Source: Roseiarcus sp963709655
Lineage (GTDB): Bacteria; Pseudomonadota; Alphaproteobacteria; Rhizobiales; Beijerinckiaceae
Reading direction: 5' to 3'
DNA: 64,000 nucleotides
NCBI GenBank assembly: GCA_963709655.1
Contig: CAVPXF010000025.1
Span: forward strand, 62,001-126,000
Part shown: piece by piece, positions 17,305 through 26,048 of the stretch
Numbering within the stretch: position 1 is the stretch's first letter
Layout of the letters: each line of letters opens with the position of its first letter
Position numbers and translations under genes: made by a program
Notes under the pieces: generated by a model
The model's input: only the letters and a program-made list of their open reading frames with translations
What the model was told of the DNA's origin: nothing
Database searches by the model: none

Positions 17305-17973
17305 CTAATCCGCGAGCGCGATGACCGCCCGCTCGACCGCATCCCAGTCGTGAAAGACGAAGCCCGCCCCCGCCTCGAGGAGACGACGGCCGTGATCGGG
17401 TTCGACATGGGCGCCGCCGAGATAACCGATCGCATGCGCGCCAGCCGCTTTCGCCCCCTGCACCCCCGGCACGGAATCCTCGATCACGATGACGTCGGCG
17501 GGGCGGGCGCCCATCCGCTCGGCCACATGGAGGTAGATGTCCGGGGCCGGCTTGCCGCGCGCGACCTCCTGCGTGGAAAAAATGGCGTCGCCAAAAAAAC
17601 CGGCGAGACCCGTTTTCTCGAGACTGAAACGGATGCGCTCCGGCTGCGACGACGAGGCGACGCAACGACCGGTCGTCAGCTTGCCGAGATAGCCGATCAC
17701 CCCGGGCGTCGGTCTCAGCTCCGCCGCGAACAACGCGCGCGTGCGCGGCCACAATCGGTCGCGGACATCCGGTCCGATCGGCCGACCGATCGCATGCTCG
17801 AGCAACGCGAAAATGTCGGCCTGCTTCAGCCCCACGCATCGCGGCCAGACGTCGGCAGGAATCTCAGCGCCGATGTCGGCCAGGATGTCGACGTAGGCGC
17901 GCATCGCCAGCATTTCGCTGTCGACCAGAACGCCGTCGCAGTCGAACACGATGAGGCCTGGCCACGAACTCAT
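17305..17973 (-). CDS. HAD-superfamily phosphatase/phosphomutase (beta-PGM-like)
   Basis: A 222-residue HAD hydrolase of the beta-phosphoglucomutase/phosphatase subfamily. Motif I is VFDCDGVLVDSE (nucleophile Asp and following Asp), motif II ASSSQPERI, and motifs III/IV lie around ARGKPAPDIYL and VIEDSVPGVQGAKAAGA. An all-helical cap domain lies between motif I and motif II. Its ATG overlaps the Enzyme I stop (ATGA), so translation is coupled to the PTS. It probably dephosphorylates or isomerises the phosphorylated polyol product. The exact substrate cannot be read from the sequence. Confidence 0.85.
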   Translation of the reverse strand: MSSWPGLIVFDCDGVLVDSEMLAMRAYVDILADIGAEIPADVWPRCVGLKQADIFALLEHAIGRPIGPDVRDRLWPRTRALFAAELRPTPGVIGYLGKLTTGRCVASSSQPERIRFSLEKTGLAGFFGDAIFSTQEVARGKPAPDIYLHVAERMGARPADVIVIEDSVPGVQGAKAAGAHAIGYLGGAHVEPDHGRRLLEAGAGFVFHDWDAVERAVIALAD

Positions 17974-19988
17974 AGCTCGATGACGCATTTCTTCGCGAGC
18001 GGGATGGAAGCCGGGCTCATGCTGAGTTCGGTCACGCCAAGCGCCACGAACCTGGCGATCATGTCGGGCCTTGCCGCCGCTTCGCCGCAGACGCCGACCC
18101 AGATCCCGGCTGCGCGCGCGGCTTCGCAGATCATGCCGACCGCCTTGAGCACCGCCGGATGATCGGCGCGGTTGAGGTGGCCGACCCGCGCATTCAGCCG
18201 ATCGGCCGCCATGACGTACTGCGTGAGGTCGTTGGTGCCGATCGAAAAAAAGGCGACCTCGCCGGCAAGGGTCTCGGCCGCGAGCGCCGCAGCCGGCGTT
18301 TCGGCCATGACGCCGAGTTCGAACATGTGATGGGCGACGCCCTCGGCCGCCAGTTCCGCGCGACATTCCTCGATGAGCCGCTTCGTCGCGCGCAACTCCT
18401 CGACGTCCGCGACCATCGGAATCATCACCTTGAGGTTGCCATGCACGCCGGCGCGCAAGAGAGCGCGAAGCTGCGGCTTGAAGATATCGGGCTGATCGAG
18501 ACAGAGGCGAACGCCGCGCCAACCCAGAAACGGATTGTCCTCGTGCGGCACAAAGATGCCCGGCGTCGACTTGTCGCCGCCGATGTCGAGGGTTCGGACA
18601 ATCACGCTGCGAGGCGCGAAGGCTTCGGCGAGCGAGGAATAGACTTGCGCCTGTTCGTTCTCTGTCGGCGGCCGCTTGCGCTCCATGAACAGGAGCTCGG
18701 TGCGAAACAGCCCTACCCCCATGGCGCCGGCCTGCAAGGCCGCCGCGATCTCCTTCAGCGAGCCGAGGTTGGCGCCGATCTCGATCAAACGACCGTCCCG
18801 CGTACGCGGTTCGATTCCGGCGTAAGCGGCGAGTTCAGCCTTGCGCGCCGCCCTTGCGGCCACGCGCGCCCGGAACATGGCTTCAGTCTGCGGCTCCGGG
18901 TCGAGTGCGACCTCGCCGGTCGTTCCGTCGAGGGCGACGACTTTCGCTGCACGCAACCGATCGGGATCCACGTCGAGGCCGAGTACGGCGGGTACGCCGT
19001 AGGAACGCGCGATGATGGCGACGTGCGAAGTGGCCGCGCCCTTCAGGCTAACGAGGCCGCCGAAGGTCTCGATCGCGGCGCCTGCAAGGTCGAACGCGCT
19101 GATCTCGTCGGCGATGACGATCGAGCCAGCTGGGACTTCGCTGAGACTCGCCTCATGCCTGCCGAGAAGCGCCAGCGCGATCCGGCGCGCATAGGCCGAA
19201 ACATCCTCGCCGCGCGCACGTAAATAGGGATCATCGAGGCCTTCGAATTCACGCGCGAGTTCGGCGCCGCCGTCGAGCGCTGCGCTGACGGCATCGAAGC
19301 CCGAGTTCACACGCGCTTCGATCCGCCCGACCAGTTCCTCATCGCGACCGATTTCCGCCAGAGCGGCGATGATGTCGCCCTCCTGGGTGCCGGCAAAAGC
19401 GGCCGCCCCGCGACTCTCGAGGTCGCTCTCGACTGCGGCCCTCGCGATGCGCAGCCGCTCGAGTTCGGCGGGAATCTCCGCCTCGGCAAGCACAAGCCGC
19501 GGCGGTTCGATGCGCTCGGGAAGAAAGGCGAAGGCGGCCCCGATCGCGGCGCCTGCGCTTGCGGGCGCTCCCCTCGGAAGCGAAATGTCTGCGAGTTCAG
19601 GGGCGGCTGGATCGGCTGCTCTTGCGCCCGCATCTTCGGACGCCGCCTTCCGAGGCTCGCTGCCGGCCTCACCGGGCGGGCTGGGTTTGACGAGATCGGC
19701 CGCGACGCCGCCAGGCGCACCGATGGCGTCGGCGTCGGTCTGCGCCGCATAGCAGCACAGGGCCTCCACAGCCTCGGCCTCGTCGGCGCCGTCCGCGCGA
19801 ACGACGATCTCTTCGTCTTCCTTCACGCTAAGCAGCATCAGCTTCACCGGGCTCTTGGCATTGGCGCTCTTGCCGCCGCGCACGACCTCGATATTGGACG
19901 CAAAACTGCGCGCCAGCTTGACGAACTGGGTCGCTGGCCGCGCGTGCAGGCCTTCGTTCAGGCGGACCGAAATTTTACGCTCGAGCAC
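17970..19988 (-). CDS. HPr-Enzyme I fusion, PTS phosphocarrier and PEP phosphotransferase
   Basis: A 672-residue fusion. Residues 1-90 are an HPr domain with the phosphorylated His in NEGLHARPATQF and the serine-site region AKSPVKLMLL. A Pro/Ala-rich linker (about 90-140) follows. Then comes Enzyme I with its active His in KGAATSHVAIIARS, the PEP-binding segment GVGLFRTELLFM and the C-terminal signature CGEAAARPD. It passes phosphate from PEP to the IIA protein encoded immediately upstream. The GTG start is the best fit to family length, although the GGAA before it is close. A dedicated fused HPr-EI inside a polyol operon is uncommon in alphaproteobacteria, where the PTS is mostly regulatory. 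Confidence 0.9.
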   Translation of the reverse strand: MLERKISVRLNEGLHARPATQFVKLARSFASNIEVVRGGKSANAKSPVKLMLLSVKEDEEIVVRADGADEAEAVEALCCYAAQTDADAIGAPGGVAADLVKPSPPGEAGSEPRKAASEDAGARAADPAAPELADISLPRGAPASAGAAIGAAFAFLPERIEPPRLVLAEAEIPAELERLRIARAAVESDLESRGAAAFAGTQEGDIIAALAEIGRDEELVGRIEARVNSGFDAVSAALDGGAELAREFEGLDDPYLRARGEDVSAYARRIALALLGRHEASLSEVPAGSIVIADEISAFDLAGAAIETFGGLVSLKGAATSHVAIIARSYGVPAVLGLDVDPDRLRAAKVVALDGTTGEVALDPEPQTEAMFRARVAARAARKAELAAYAGIEPRTRDGRLIEIGANLGSLKEIAAALQAGAMGVGLFRTELLFMERKRPPTENEQAQVYSSLAEAFAPRSVIVRTLDIGGDKSTPGIFVPHEDNPFLGWRGVRLCLDQPDIFKPQLRALLRAGVHGNLKVMIPMVADVEELRATKRLIEECRAELAAEGVAHHMFELGVMAETPAAALAAETLAGEVAFFSIGTNDLTQYVMAADRLNARVGHLNRADHPAVLKAVGMICEAARAAGIWVGVCGEAAARPDMIARFVALGVTELSMSPASIPLAKKCVIEL

Positions 19989-20129
19989 TTTCCTGGTCTC
20001 CGAACTGACGCCCCCGCCATTCTCGCAAAACTGGCGCCCCCGGCTCGCACGGCTCCAGCCCGGGACGCGATCGTCCCTCGCAGTCGATGCGCAAAATGCG
20101 CTCCTGTCGTCGCTTCCCGACGGGCCGTT

Positions 20130-20507
20130 TCAGGTCTCGACCCAGATTTCCGCGCCGGGATGAAGCGCTTCTGCGAGAGCCTCGAGATCGACGCTTTCCG
20201 CGCTGATCTCGCCGGGGCGCGGCGCGGCGTCGGCGCCATTGTAGTTGACGACGACGTGTCCCATCTCGCCGACCTTCCGCCAAGCGTAATCGCCGATGGC
20301 GGTGATGCGGCTCGGGATTCCCGCGACGCTGAGCGTCGCGCCGACAGCGGGCGGCGCCGCTGTCGGTTCTTGTTGAACGCGATGCAGCACCGACACTTCC
20401 GCCAGCTCCGGCGGGGCGCCTTCGGCAAACAGGATGAGCACGCCTTCGCTCACAAGTTCGCGCGCCTCGTCGCTGACGGCCGTGACAATCGTGTTGAAGC
20501 ATCGCAT
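20130..20507 (-). CDS. srlB: PTS glucitol/sorbitol-type IIA component
   Basis: A 125-residue IIA of the Gut family. The N-terminal part (NTIVTAVSDEARELVSEGVL) and the phosphorylatable His in SVLHRVQQ match SrlB. A Pro/Ala insertion (QEPTAAPPAVG) makes the loop after the active His longer than in enteric proteins. The C-terminal half (ITAIGDYAWRKVGEMGHVVV) is well conserved. It accepts phosphate from HPr and gives it to the IIB domain of the next upstream gene product. It lies 17 bp after that gene. Confidence 0.85.
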   Translation of the reverse strand: MRCFNTIVTAVSDEARELVSEGVLILFAEGAPPELAEVSVLHRVQQEPTAAPPAVGATLSVAGIPSRITAIGDYAWRKVGEMGHVVVNYNGADAAPRPGEISAESVDLEALAEALHPGAEIWVET

Positions 20508-20524
20508 CGCGACTGGTCCTTCGA

Positions 20525-21550
20525 TCAGAGCAAGAAGCTGGCGGCCCAGGCAATCAGCACGGAAACGGGGCCCATGACCTGTCGACTGAACAGGACCGCG
20601 GGCACGCCGATCTCGATTGTTTGCGGCGTCGCCTCCCCAAGCGCCAGTCCGACCGGCACGAAGTCGCAGCCGACCTGCGTGTCGTAAGCAAACAGCGCCG
20701 GCAGCGACATCGCTGGCGCGATCGTGCCGTTGGCGATTTGCGGACCTATGATCGCCACGCCGATCACCTGGGCGATGACCGCGCCTGGACCGAGGATCGG
20801 TGACAGGAACGGCAGGCCGCAGATCGCCGAGATGACAAGCAGGCCGAAGATGTTGTTCGCAAGCGGCCCCATCGGCCTGGCCAGCAGATCGCCGATGCCG
20901 GTGTACAGGATCAGGCCGATCAGCATGGTCACGAACGCCATGAACGGCAGGACGTTGCGAATCACTTGGTCGATGGTCTTGCGGCCGGCGTTGAAAAAGA
21001 TGCCGACCACTTTGCCCATGCCACGACCGATCGAGGCGATCACGTCGATGAACCCACCGGCGCCGCCCCCGCCGCCCGCTGGGGTTTCGGCCGCCCTGAC
21101 CGTGGTCGTTGGGGCTCTCGGCGCTGTGGGGCTCGCCCCCGCCCCGACGGCTATGGCCGGCTCGGAACCGTCGGCCAGCGCGATCTGATCCATACCGACG
21201 CCCGAGACATAGATGTCCTCGGTGATGAACTGCGCCAGCGGCCCGGCTTGGCCGACCGGCGTCAGATTGATCGTCGGGATACGTTTGCGCGGATAGACGC
21301 CGCAGCGCGCCGTGCCACCGCAGTCGACGACTACGCAGGCCATTTCGCTCTCGGCCGGCGGAGCGCGGAAGCCATCGACGACCGTTGCGCCAGTGAGTTC
21401 GGCAATCCTGTAGGCGATGGGTGGGATCTTGCCGCCGGTGACCGCGACGATCTTGTCGCGCTCTTTCGTCGGCGTGATGACGAGCGGTCCGCCCCAGCCC
21501 TGCCGCCCGCGAGAGATCTTCACGGATTTGAATTGAACGTCGGTAGCCAT
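20525..21550 (-). CDS. srlE: PTS glucitol/sorbitol-type IIBC component
   Basis: The 341-residue IIBC (SrlE) protein. Residues 1-130 form the IIB domain with the phosphocysteine region VVDCGGTARCGVYPRKRIPT, followed by the conserved GPLAQFITEDIYVSGVG. A Gly/Ala/Thr-rich linker (about 130-175) leads to the membrane IIC part with several helices (VLPFMAFVTMLIGLILYTGI, GLLVISAICGLPFLSPILG). The start is supported by GGGAGGAGAG 6 bp before the ATG. It forms the translocating enzyme together with the IIC2 protein, phosphorylating the polyol during entry. Confidence 0.9.
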   Translation of the reverse strand: MATDVQFKSVKISRGRQGWGGPLVITPTKERDKIVAVTGGKIPPIAYRIAELTGATVVDGFRAPPAESEMACVVVDCGGTARCGVYPRKRIPTINLTPVGQAGPLAQFITEDIYVSGVGMDQIALADGSEPAIAVGAGASPTAPRAPTTTVRAAETPAGGGGGAGGFIDVIASIGRGMGKVVGIFFNAGRKTIDQVIRNVLPFMAFVTMLIGLILYTGIGDLLARPMGPLANNIFGLLVISAICGLPFLSPILGPGAVIAQVIGVAIIGPQIANGTIAPAMSLPALFAYDTQVGCDFVPVGLALGEATPQTIEIGVPAVLFSRQVMGPVSVLIAWAASFLL

Positions 21551-21570
21551 AGGACTCTCCTCCCCCGATC

Positions 21571-22284
21571 TCAGAGTTCGACGCCCTGGCGGCGCGCCAT
21601 GAACGCGGTGATGCGTTCGGTGAGGATGCCCTTGAGCAGGATGACGATCACGCCGACGATGAAGTAATAGATCGCAACCGTGACGTGATAGGAAGGCGGG
21701 ACCTTTCCTGCCTTCTCGAGCTCGAGCAGCGCGACGAGAACGCCGCCCCAGACGAAGTATTCGCCTGGATTGGCGTGCGGGAACAGGCCGGTTATGGGGT
21801 GACAGAACGACACCGCCGCATCATAGAAGGCGGGCTTGTGCTTTTCTTCGAGGAACGTGCCGAAGGTGTAGGCCATCGGATTGGTCAGGAAGAACATCGC
21901 AAGGACGGGCAGGACCGTATAGCGCGTCAAAGCCCATTTCCCGGCGGCGCGCGCGACACCGTGCACGCGGTCTTCGCCGACCAGACCGATCAGTGCATAA
22001 AAGGCCGTCATCAGCACCACGAGCGTCGGAATGATGCCGGTGACGAAGCCGGCGAACACCTGCCCGCCTTGCTGGAACACGCCGATGAAATGCTTGCCGA
22101 TCGTGGTCAGCCAGCCGAGCTGCTCCTGCTGAGCAGCCTCCTTCACCTTTGCGGCAAAGTCGGCGGGCGCCTGGGCCAGGACGATCATACTGTGGCCGGC
22201 ATGCGCCAACTGACCCGGGGGCCCGGCCAAGGCCACGTACTCGGCCAAATGCTGACCGTGCATTATCAAATGTGCGACAAGCAT
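21571..22284 (-). CDS. srlA: PTS glucitol/sorbitol-type IIC2 component
   Basis: The membrane component SrlA. The 237-residue frame from ATG 22284 is set by AGGGAGGATAGC just before it. The conserved region FIGVFQQGGQVFAGFVTGIIP starts near residue 65, so this protein has an N-terminal extension of about 50 residues (AEYVALAGPPGQLAHAGHS) absent from the enteric protein. Later helices and the conserved FVWGGVLVALLELEKAGKVP match the family. It forms the sugar channel with SrlE. Confidence 0.88.
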   Translation of the reverse strand: MLVAHLIMHGQHLAEYVALAGPPGQLAHAGHSMIVLAQAPADFAAKVKEAAQQEQLGWLTTIGKHFIGVFQQGGQVFAGFVTGIIPTLVVLMTAFYALIGLVGEDRVHGVARAAGKWALTRYTVLPVLAMFFLTNPMAYTFGTFLEEKHKPAFYDAAVSFCHPITGLFPHANPGEYFVWGGVLVALLELEKAGKVPPSYHVTVAIYYFIVGVIVILLKGILTERITAFMARRQGVEL

Positions 22285-22341
22285 GCTATCCTCCCTGCTC
22301 ACTCCCATTGACCACGCCGGCTAGCAGAGGCCAGGCGAAGA

Positions 22342-22779
22342 TCACGCCAACTTGAATGCGGCGCCAGACGCCGCGCCGGTCACGCTGCCTTTTTGGGCTT
22401 CGACCTTCTCAATCTGTTCGATCGCCTTCGCGATGGCGACGCCGAGGCTTCTGTCGAAGCCGGAGGCGTCGGCCTTCGTTTTCAGCTCGGCGAGAGAAAT
22501 GCCTTCGAGGTCTTCGCGGGCCTTGAACTTCGCGAACACGCTGCGCCCTTGCATCACGCGGACCGTCCGGACGGTTCCGCCTGGATCGACGACCACCATC
22601 ACAATGGCGCCCTTGCCCAGCTTGGCCGGCGCGGCCCCGACGCCAAGCATGCCGTCGGACCAGCCCCTGCGGAGTTCCTTAAACACACCTTGATAATGCT
22701 GAGTTTGGCGCCAGACGCCGTAGGCTTGCAGGGCCCATGCTATGACCAGGGCCAGAAGCGCATATTGCCACCAGGCCAT
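22342..22779 (-). CDS. gutM: GutM-like glucitol operon activator/accessory protein
   Basis: A 145-residue GutM homologue with one N-terminal membrane helix (YALLALVIAWALQAYG) and a conserved soluble part (HYQGVFKELRRGWSDGMLGV, then KGAIVMVVVDPGG). In enteric bacteria GutM activates the gut operon. The membrane helix suggests it works at the inner membrane with the PTS. It is the first gene of this operon, upstream of srlA, rather than downstream as in Escherichia. The start ATG 22779 follows GGAGGAAGGG closely. Confidence 0.85.
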   Translation of the reverse strand: MAWWQYALLALVIAWALQAYGVWRQTQHYQGVFKELRRGWSDGMLGVGAAPAKLGKGAIVMVVVDPGGTVRTVRVMQGRSVFAKFKAREDLEGISLAELKTKADASGFDRSLGVAIAKAIEQIEKVEAQKGSVTGAASGAAFKLA

Positions 22780-22843
22780 CCCTTCCTCCGCCGAACGGCC
22801 GCACCGCTTTTGCGAGCGGGTTTGCCATCATTTGTTCACCTTC

Positions 22844-22901
22844 ATCCGAACACATGTATTTCGAATTGTCAACATGTATCATTTACACATAACGTGCATG
22901 T
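22844..22901 (-). promoter_or_regulatory. Control region of the polyol PTS operon
   Basis: On the minus strand TTGACAATT (starting at 22872) resembles a -35 element. The same 9-mer is the -35 region of the SAF-E1-E2 promoter, and in both cases GAAA follows within 2-3 bases. Two ACATGT palindromes lie at 22852-22857 and 22872-22877, and a GCATGT-like copy at about 22896, giving roughly 20-bp (two-helical-turn) spacing. These are good candidate operators for the SorC-family regulator. The -10 is weak. The rest of the 22780-23210 gap shows no gene. Confidence 0.45.
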
Positions 22902-23210
22902 TTTATCGTGACGCCGATGCCCGAGAGATCGAACTGGCTGTTCGTTCGCGTGGACATCGGCCCGCGCAGCGGAAGCGACCGGAGCTTGGGCGCTCGGCAA
23001 GGTCGTCGTTAAGAGGGCCTGCAAGTCCCTGATTTTTCGAGTTGCGGTCGATAAAATGGCGAGTCCTGGCGGGTCACGGGCGAGCTAGCCATGCCTGCGC
23101 GCCGTCACCGCCTCAGCGCCCGACGCCACCAGAGTTCGGTATGATGGGGTCCGCTGCAGAGCGCTGGCTTCCCTTGTCCGGCGCGCCGTCGCGGAGCAGC
23201 CGAGCCACTC

Positions 23211-23819
23211 TCAGACCTTCTCCTTGACGGTCAGGATTGCGGCTTTGACGGCAGGACGACTGCTGAAATACTGTGGAAAACTCCAGTTCGGCTCGACGCC
23301 CATGAAGACGTCGAAAAACCCGATCGCGGTGTCGGGATCCTGGCTGAAATTTTCCCGAAACAATTCCCACAGGCGGACATCTCTCAAGTGCGGATTGTCA
23401 TCCACGCGAACGTCGAAATCCTGGGCGAGGATCGCCTGCACGAGCCTGAGGCAATACGTCGCGTATAAATATCCTTCAGGCCAGAACTCGCAGATCCTGG
23501 CCATCGGCTCCGGCGGGATCAGGATGTCGAATTGGCCCTGTCCGACCTTGCTCGCCGGGTTTGCTCGACAGAGTTCGCGCAGCATGAGACCAGCGGCGAA
23601 GATCGCGAAATCTCGCCGGTTTCGTCCGGAATACGGGCGCTCGCGTTCGAACGTGGTCGCCCAACGGAAGAAAGCGGACACCAGCACGCGTTCATCGATC
23701 GCATATCGAAAATGAAAGCGGCGGCCAATCTCATCGGATTGCTGCTTGAAAGTCTCGCGAAACCATCGCAGGCGGCGCACACGGTGGCGCAGATCAGAAA
23801 TATCGGTCAGGTAACTCAT
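23211..23819 (-). CDS. Hypothetical protein, about 202 aa
   Basis: A soluble, aromatic-rich protein (WFRETFKQQSDEIGRRFHFR, FDVFMGVEPNWSFPQYF) with no recognised motif or signal peptide. ATG 23819 (MSYLTDISDLRHRV) is the likely start; an ATG five codons upstream is possible. The frame is open throughout and the codon use matches the host, so it looks like a real gene. It stands alone between two long non-coding stretches. No family is assigned. Confidence 0.6.
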   Translation of the reverse strand: MSYLTDISDLRHRVRRLRWFRETFKQQSDEIGRRFHFRYAIDERVLVSAFFRWATTFERERPYSGRNRRDFAIFAAGLMLRELCRANPASKVGQGQFDILIPPEPMARICEFWPEGYLYATYCLRLVQAILAQDFDVRVDDNPHLRDVRLWELFRENFSQDPDTAIGFFDVFMGVEPNWSFPQYFSSRPAVKAAILTVKEKV

Positions 23820-23834
23820 GACTTGCTCGGGCAT

Positions 23835-24439
23835 CGCAGCTTCCCGACGGATTGGGCGAGCAAACAGCCCACTTCCCCTTCTTACAGGTCAACGTCCTTA
23901 GAAAATAGTGTTTCGGCGGCATTGGCGCCAAGGGCTCTGGACGAGCGACAAGGCCGGCGCCGTCGTCGAGGGTGGCGGAGGGGGCGCGCCTGCTCGCCGC
24001 CATGCACGAGCGGCGCCTTTTCCCGATTGGCGCTGACGATGACACCTGGCTGAACCGCGCGCCGTCGGCTGAGACCAACGCATTCCACGGCGAGCCAGTC
24101 CCGGCGGCGCCTTGGGTCGAACCCGAGCGGAGTCCGCCGCAGCGGCAAGGACAGCCGCTTCGCCAGCCGCTTGCTAACCGAGCTACATCACCAATCGGGG
24201 CACGACAGGCTTTTACAGAAACCTACCGTACACTTGCAAAAGCCGGCATAGATACGGCGCGAATCCGCGAATCGCAATCTCGGGGCCAAAGTCACAAAAT
24301 CGCTGGTGCGCTCGCCAAAGTTGCAGGAAAGCCCCTTTCGGCCCGCTTTTCGGAGCGGGCTTCCCCGGCCAGGGCCACGACGTTGGCGGCCCGTTATCTG
24401 CAATCCGGGAGTCTTATCCTTAAACCCGCATCGAGCGGG
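23835..24439. other. Long intergenic region downstream of ctrA
   Basis: No convincing gene is visible. A GC-rich hairpin lies at 24341-24360 (GCCCGCT and AGCGGGC around a 6-base loop), about 80 bp after the ctrA stop. It may end that transcript, although no U-tract follows. A GTAGCTCGGTTAG / GGGTTCGACCC combination near 24110-24185 on the minus strand looks superficially tRNA-like but does not fold. Confidence 0.35.
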
Positions 24440-25141
24440 TCACGCGGTGATGCGCTCTTCGTTCGGCGACGGCTCGCGCAGCACATAGCCGCGCCCCCAC
24501 ACCGTCTCGATGTAATTGCGGCCGTTGGAGGCGATCGCCAGCTTCTTGCGCAGCTTACAGATGAAGACGTCGATGATCTTGAGTTCCGGCTCGTCCATGC
24601 CGCCGTAGAGATGGTTGAGGAACATCTCTTTTGTCAGCGTTGTCCCTTTGCGGAGCGAAAGAAGCTCCAGCATCTGGTACTCCTTGCCGGTCAGATGCAC
24701 CCTCGCGCCGTCGACTTCGACAGTCTTCTGGTCGAGATTGACGATCAGATCCCCCGTCACGATAATCGACTGAGCGTGTCCTTTCGAGCGCCGCACAATG
24801 GCATGAATTCGCGCGATCAGTTCGTCCTTGTGGAAGGGCTTGGTGAGATAATCGTCCGCGCCGTGGCCGAGGCCTTTGACCTTGTCCTCGATGCCCGCCA
24901 TTCCCGAGAGAATAAGGATCGGGGTCTTGATCTTAGTAACGCGCAGAGATCGCAAGACTTCGTAGCCAGACATGTCCGGCAGGTTGAGATCGAGCAGGAT
25001 GATGTCGTAATCGTACAGCTTACCGAGATCGATGCCTTCCTCGCCGAGATCCGTCGCGTAGACATTGAAGTTCTCGGACTTCAGCATAAGCTCGATGCTT
25101 TGTGCGGTCGCTGCATCGTCTTCGATTAACAAAACGCGCAT
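24440..25141 (-). CDS. ctrA: Cell-cycle response regulator CtrA
   Basis: An essential OmpR-type response regulator of alphaproteobacteria, 233 residues. The receiver domain (MRVLLIEDDAATAQSIELML) has the phosphorylated Asp51 in IILLDLNLPDMSG and the conserved Lys in YLTKPFHKDEL. The winged-helix DNA-binding domain starts near residue 125 (LTGKEYQMLELLSLRKGTTL). The sequence is highly conserved with CtrA of Hyphomicrobiales. It controls replication, division and flagellar genes, and the divergent fliJ-like gene fits the usual neighbourhood. Confidence 0.97.
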   Translation of the reverse strand: MRVLLIEDDAATAQSIELMLKSENFNVYATDLGEEGIDLGKLYDYDIILLDLNLPDMSGYEVLRSLRVTKIKTPILILSGMAGIEDKVKGLGHGADDYLTKPFHKDELIARIHAIVRRSKGHAQSIIVTGDLIVNLDQKTVEVDGARVHLTGKEYQMLELLSLRKGTTLTKEMFLNHLYGGMDEPELKIIDVFICKLRKKLAIASNGRNYIETVWGRGYVLREPSPNEERITA

Positions 25142-25679
25142 TTCAGGCTCCCCGCCTCGCCTCTTGCTCTTTGACCGCGGTTTCGTACATCGCTTCTATA
25201 CTCAACCCTCGCGGGCGCGCAGCCGGACCAAAATCCAAACTGATTCGAAACGAAGATGGCGGCCATTGGTTAACAAACTGTGTTTCCCTTTTTCAACCCC
25301 CCTTTTTCCTTCCACGAGCATCCCCAAGATCTTGATAGCAAGCAAATTGTCGCATGAAGATCTTCTAAGGCGCTGCCCTAGCGATCGTCCCCAACAGATT
25401 CATCGGACTCGATATTCCTCGAACTCCATTCGCCGGTTCGGGGCGTTCGAACGCGGCACGAACGAAGAAAATCCGTTTCGATTGTCGACGCAGTCCGTAA
25501 ACGAAGCGCTAACGCCCTTGGCGGAGACGGCCGGCTGCTCATGCGCCTGCGCCGCTCTCCCGCGCGAAACATTGGTAAGAAAGGCGAAACCTTCCGGCGC
25601 CAATATGTCAGCGTCTCGTGGTCGTGAGTTCGAGGGCTTCGACGCCCTTGCAAGCAGCTGGCGTAGGGAGCGTTCTCAA
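25142..25679. other. Divergent intergenic region between ctrA and fliJ
   Basis: About 540 bp with no convincing gene, holding the promoters of both neighbours. A GTTAAC site at about 25268 and TAAC/GTAA half-sites near 25497-25513 could be parts of CtrA boxes. No full TTAA-N7-TTAA site is present, so autoregulation is only a possibility. Confidence 0.3.
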
Positions 25680-26048
25680 ATGAAGTCGCGAGACACGTTG
25701 ATCCGTCTGAAACGGTTTCAGCTCGAAGAGAAGCGTCGTCGTGTTCGCCAGATCGAACTGATGATGGCCGAATTCACGCGGATTTCCGGAGAGCTCGACC
25801 GCGAGATCGCCAACGAGGAAAAGCGCGCCGGCATCAGCGATCCTCGCCATTTCGCCTATCCGACCTACGCGCGCGCCGCTTCGACCCGGCGCGACAACCT
25901 CAAGAGCTCGATTGCGGAATTGACGGCGCAGCTTGAGGACGCCAAAGCCGGGCAGGACGAGGCGCAGGCCGAACTCGTCAAGGTCGAAGCCCTCGAGAGC
26001 CGCGACAAAGGCCTCGATCGTGCGATCGACGCCGCGATCCGCGCCTGA
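25680..26048 (+). CDS. fliJ: FliJ-family flagellar export chaperone
   Basis: A 122-residue coiled-coil protein starting MKSRDTLIRLKRFQLEEKRR, typical of the alphaproteobacterial FliJ family. Heptad patterns run through most of its length (REIANEEKRA, SSIAELTAQLEDAKAG, AELVKVEALES). It acts at the flagellar type III export gate with the ATPase FliI. ATG 25680 is set by GTAGGGAGC upstream. The divergent ctrA gene is its normal neighbour in the order. No other flagellar gene is in the window. Confidence 0.85.
   Translation: MKSRDTLIRLKRFQLEEKRRRVRQIELMMAEFTRISGELDREIANEEKRAGISDPRHFAYPTYARAASTRRDNLKSSIAELTAQLEDAKAGQDEAQAELVKVEALESRDKGLDRAIDAAIRA

Noticed and set aside
24085..24200. Minus-strand GTAGCTCGGTTAG and GGGTTCGACCC resembling a tRNA D-arm and T-arm
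   Set aside because: The acceptor ends do not pair, the T-stem is mismatched, and no anticodon stem can be placed between them.
23972..25129. Long plus-strand frame across the ctrA gene
   Set aside because: It is the antisense of ctrA and depends on GC-rich codon bias; the CtrA frame is unambiguous.
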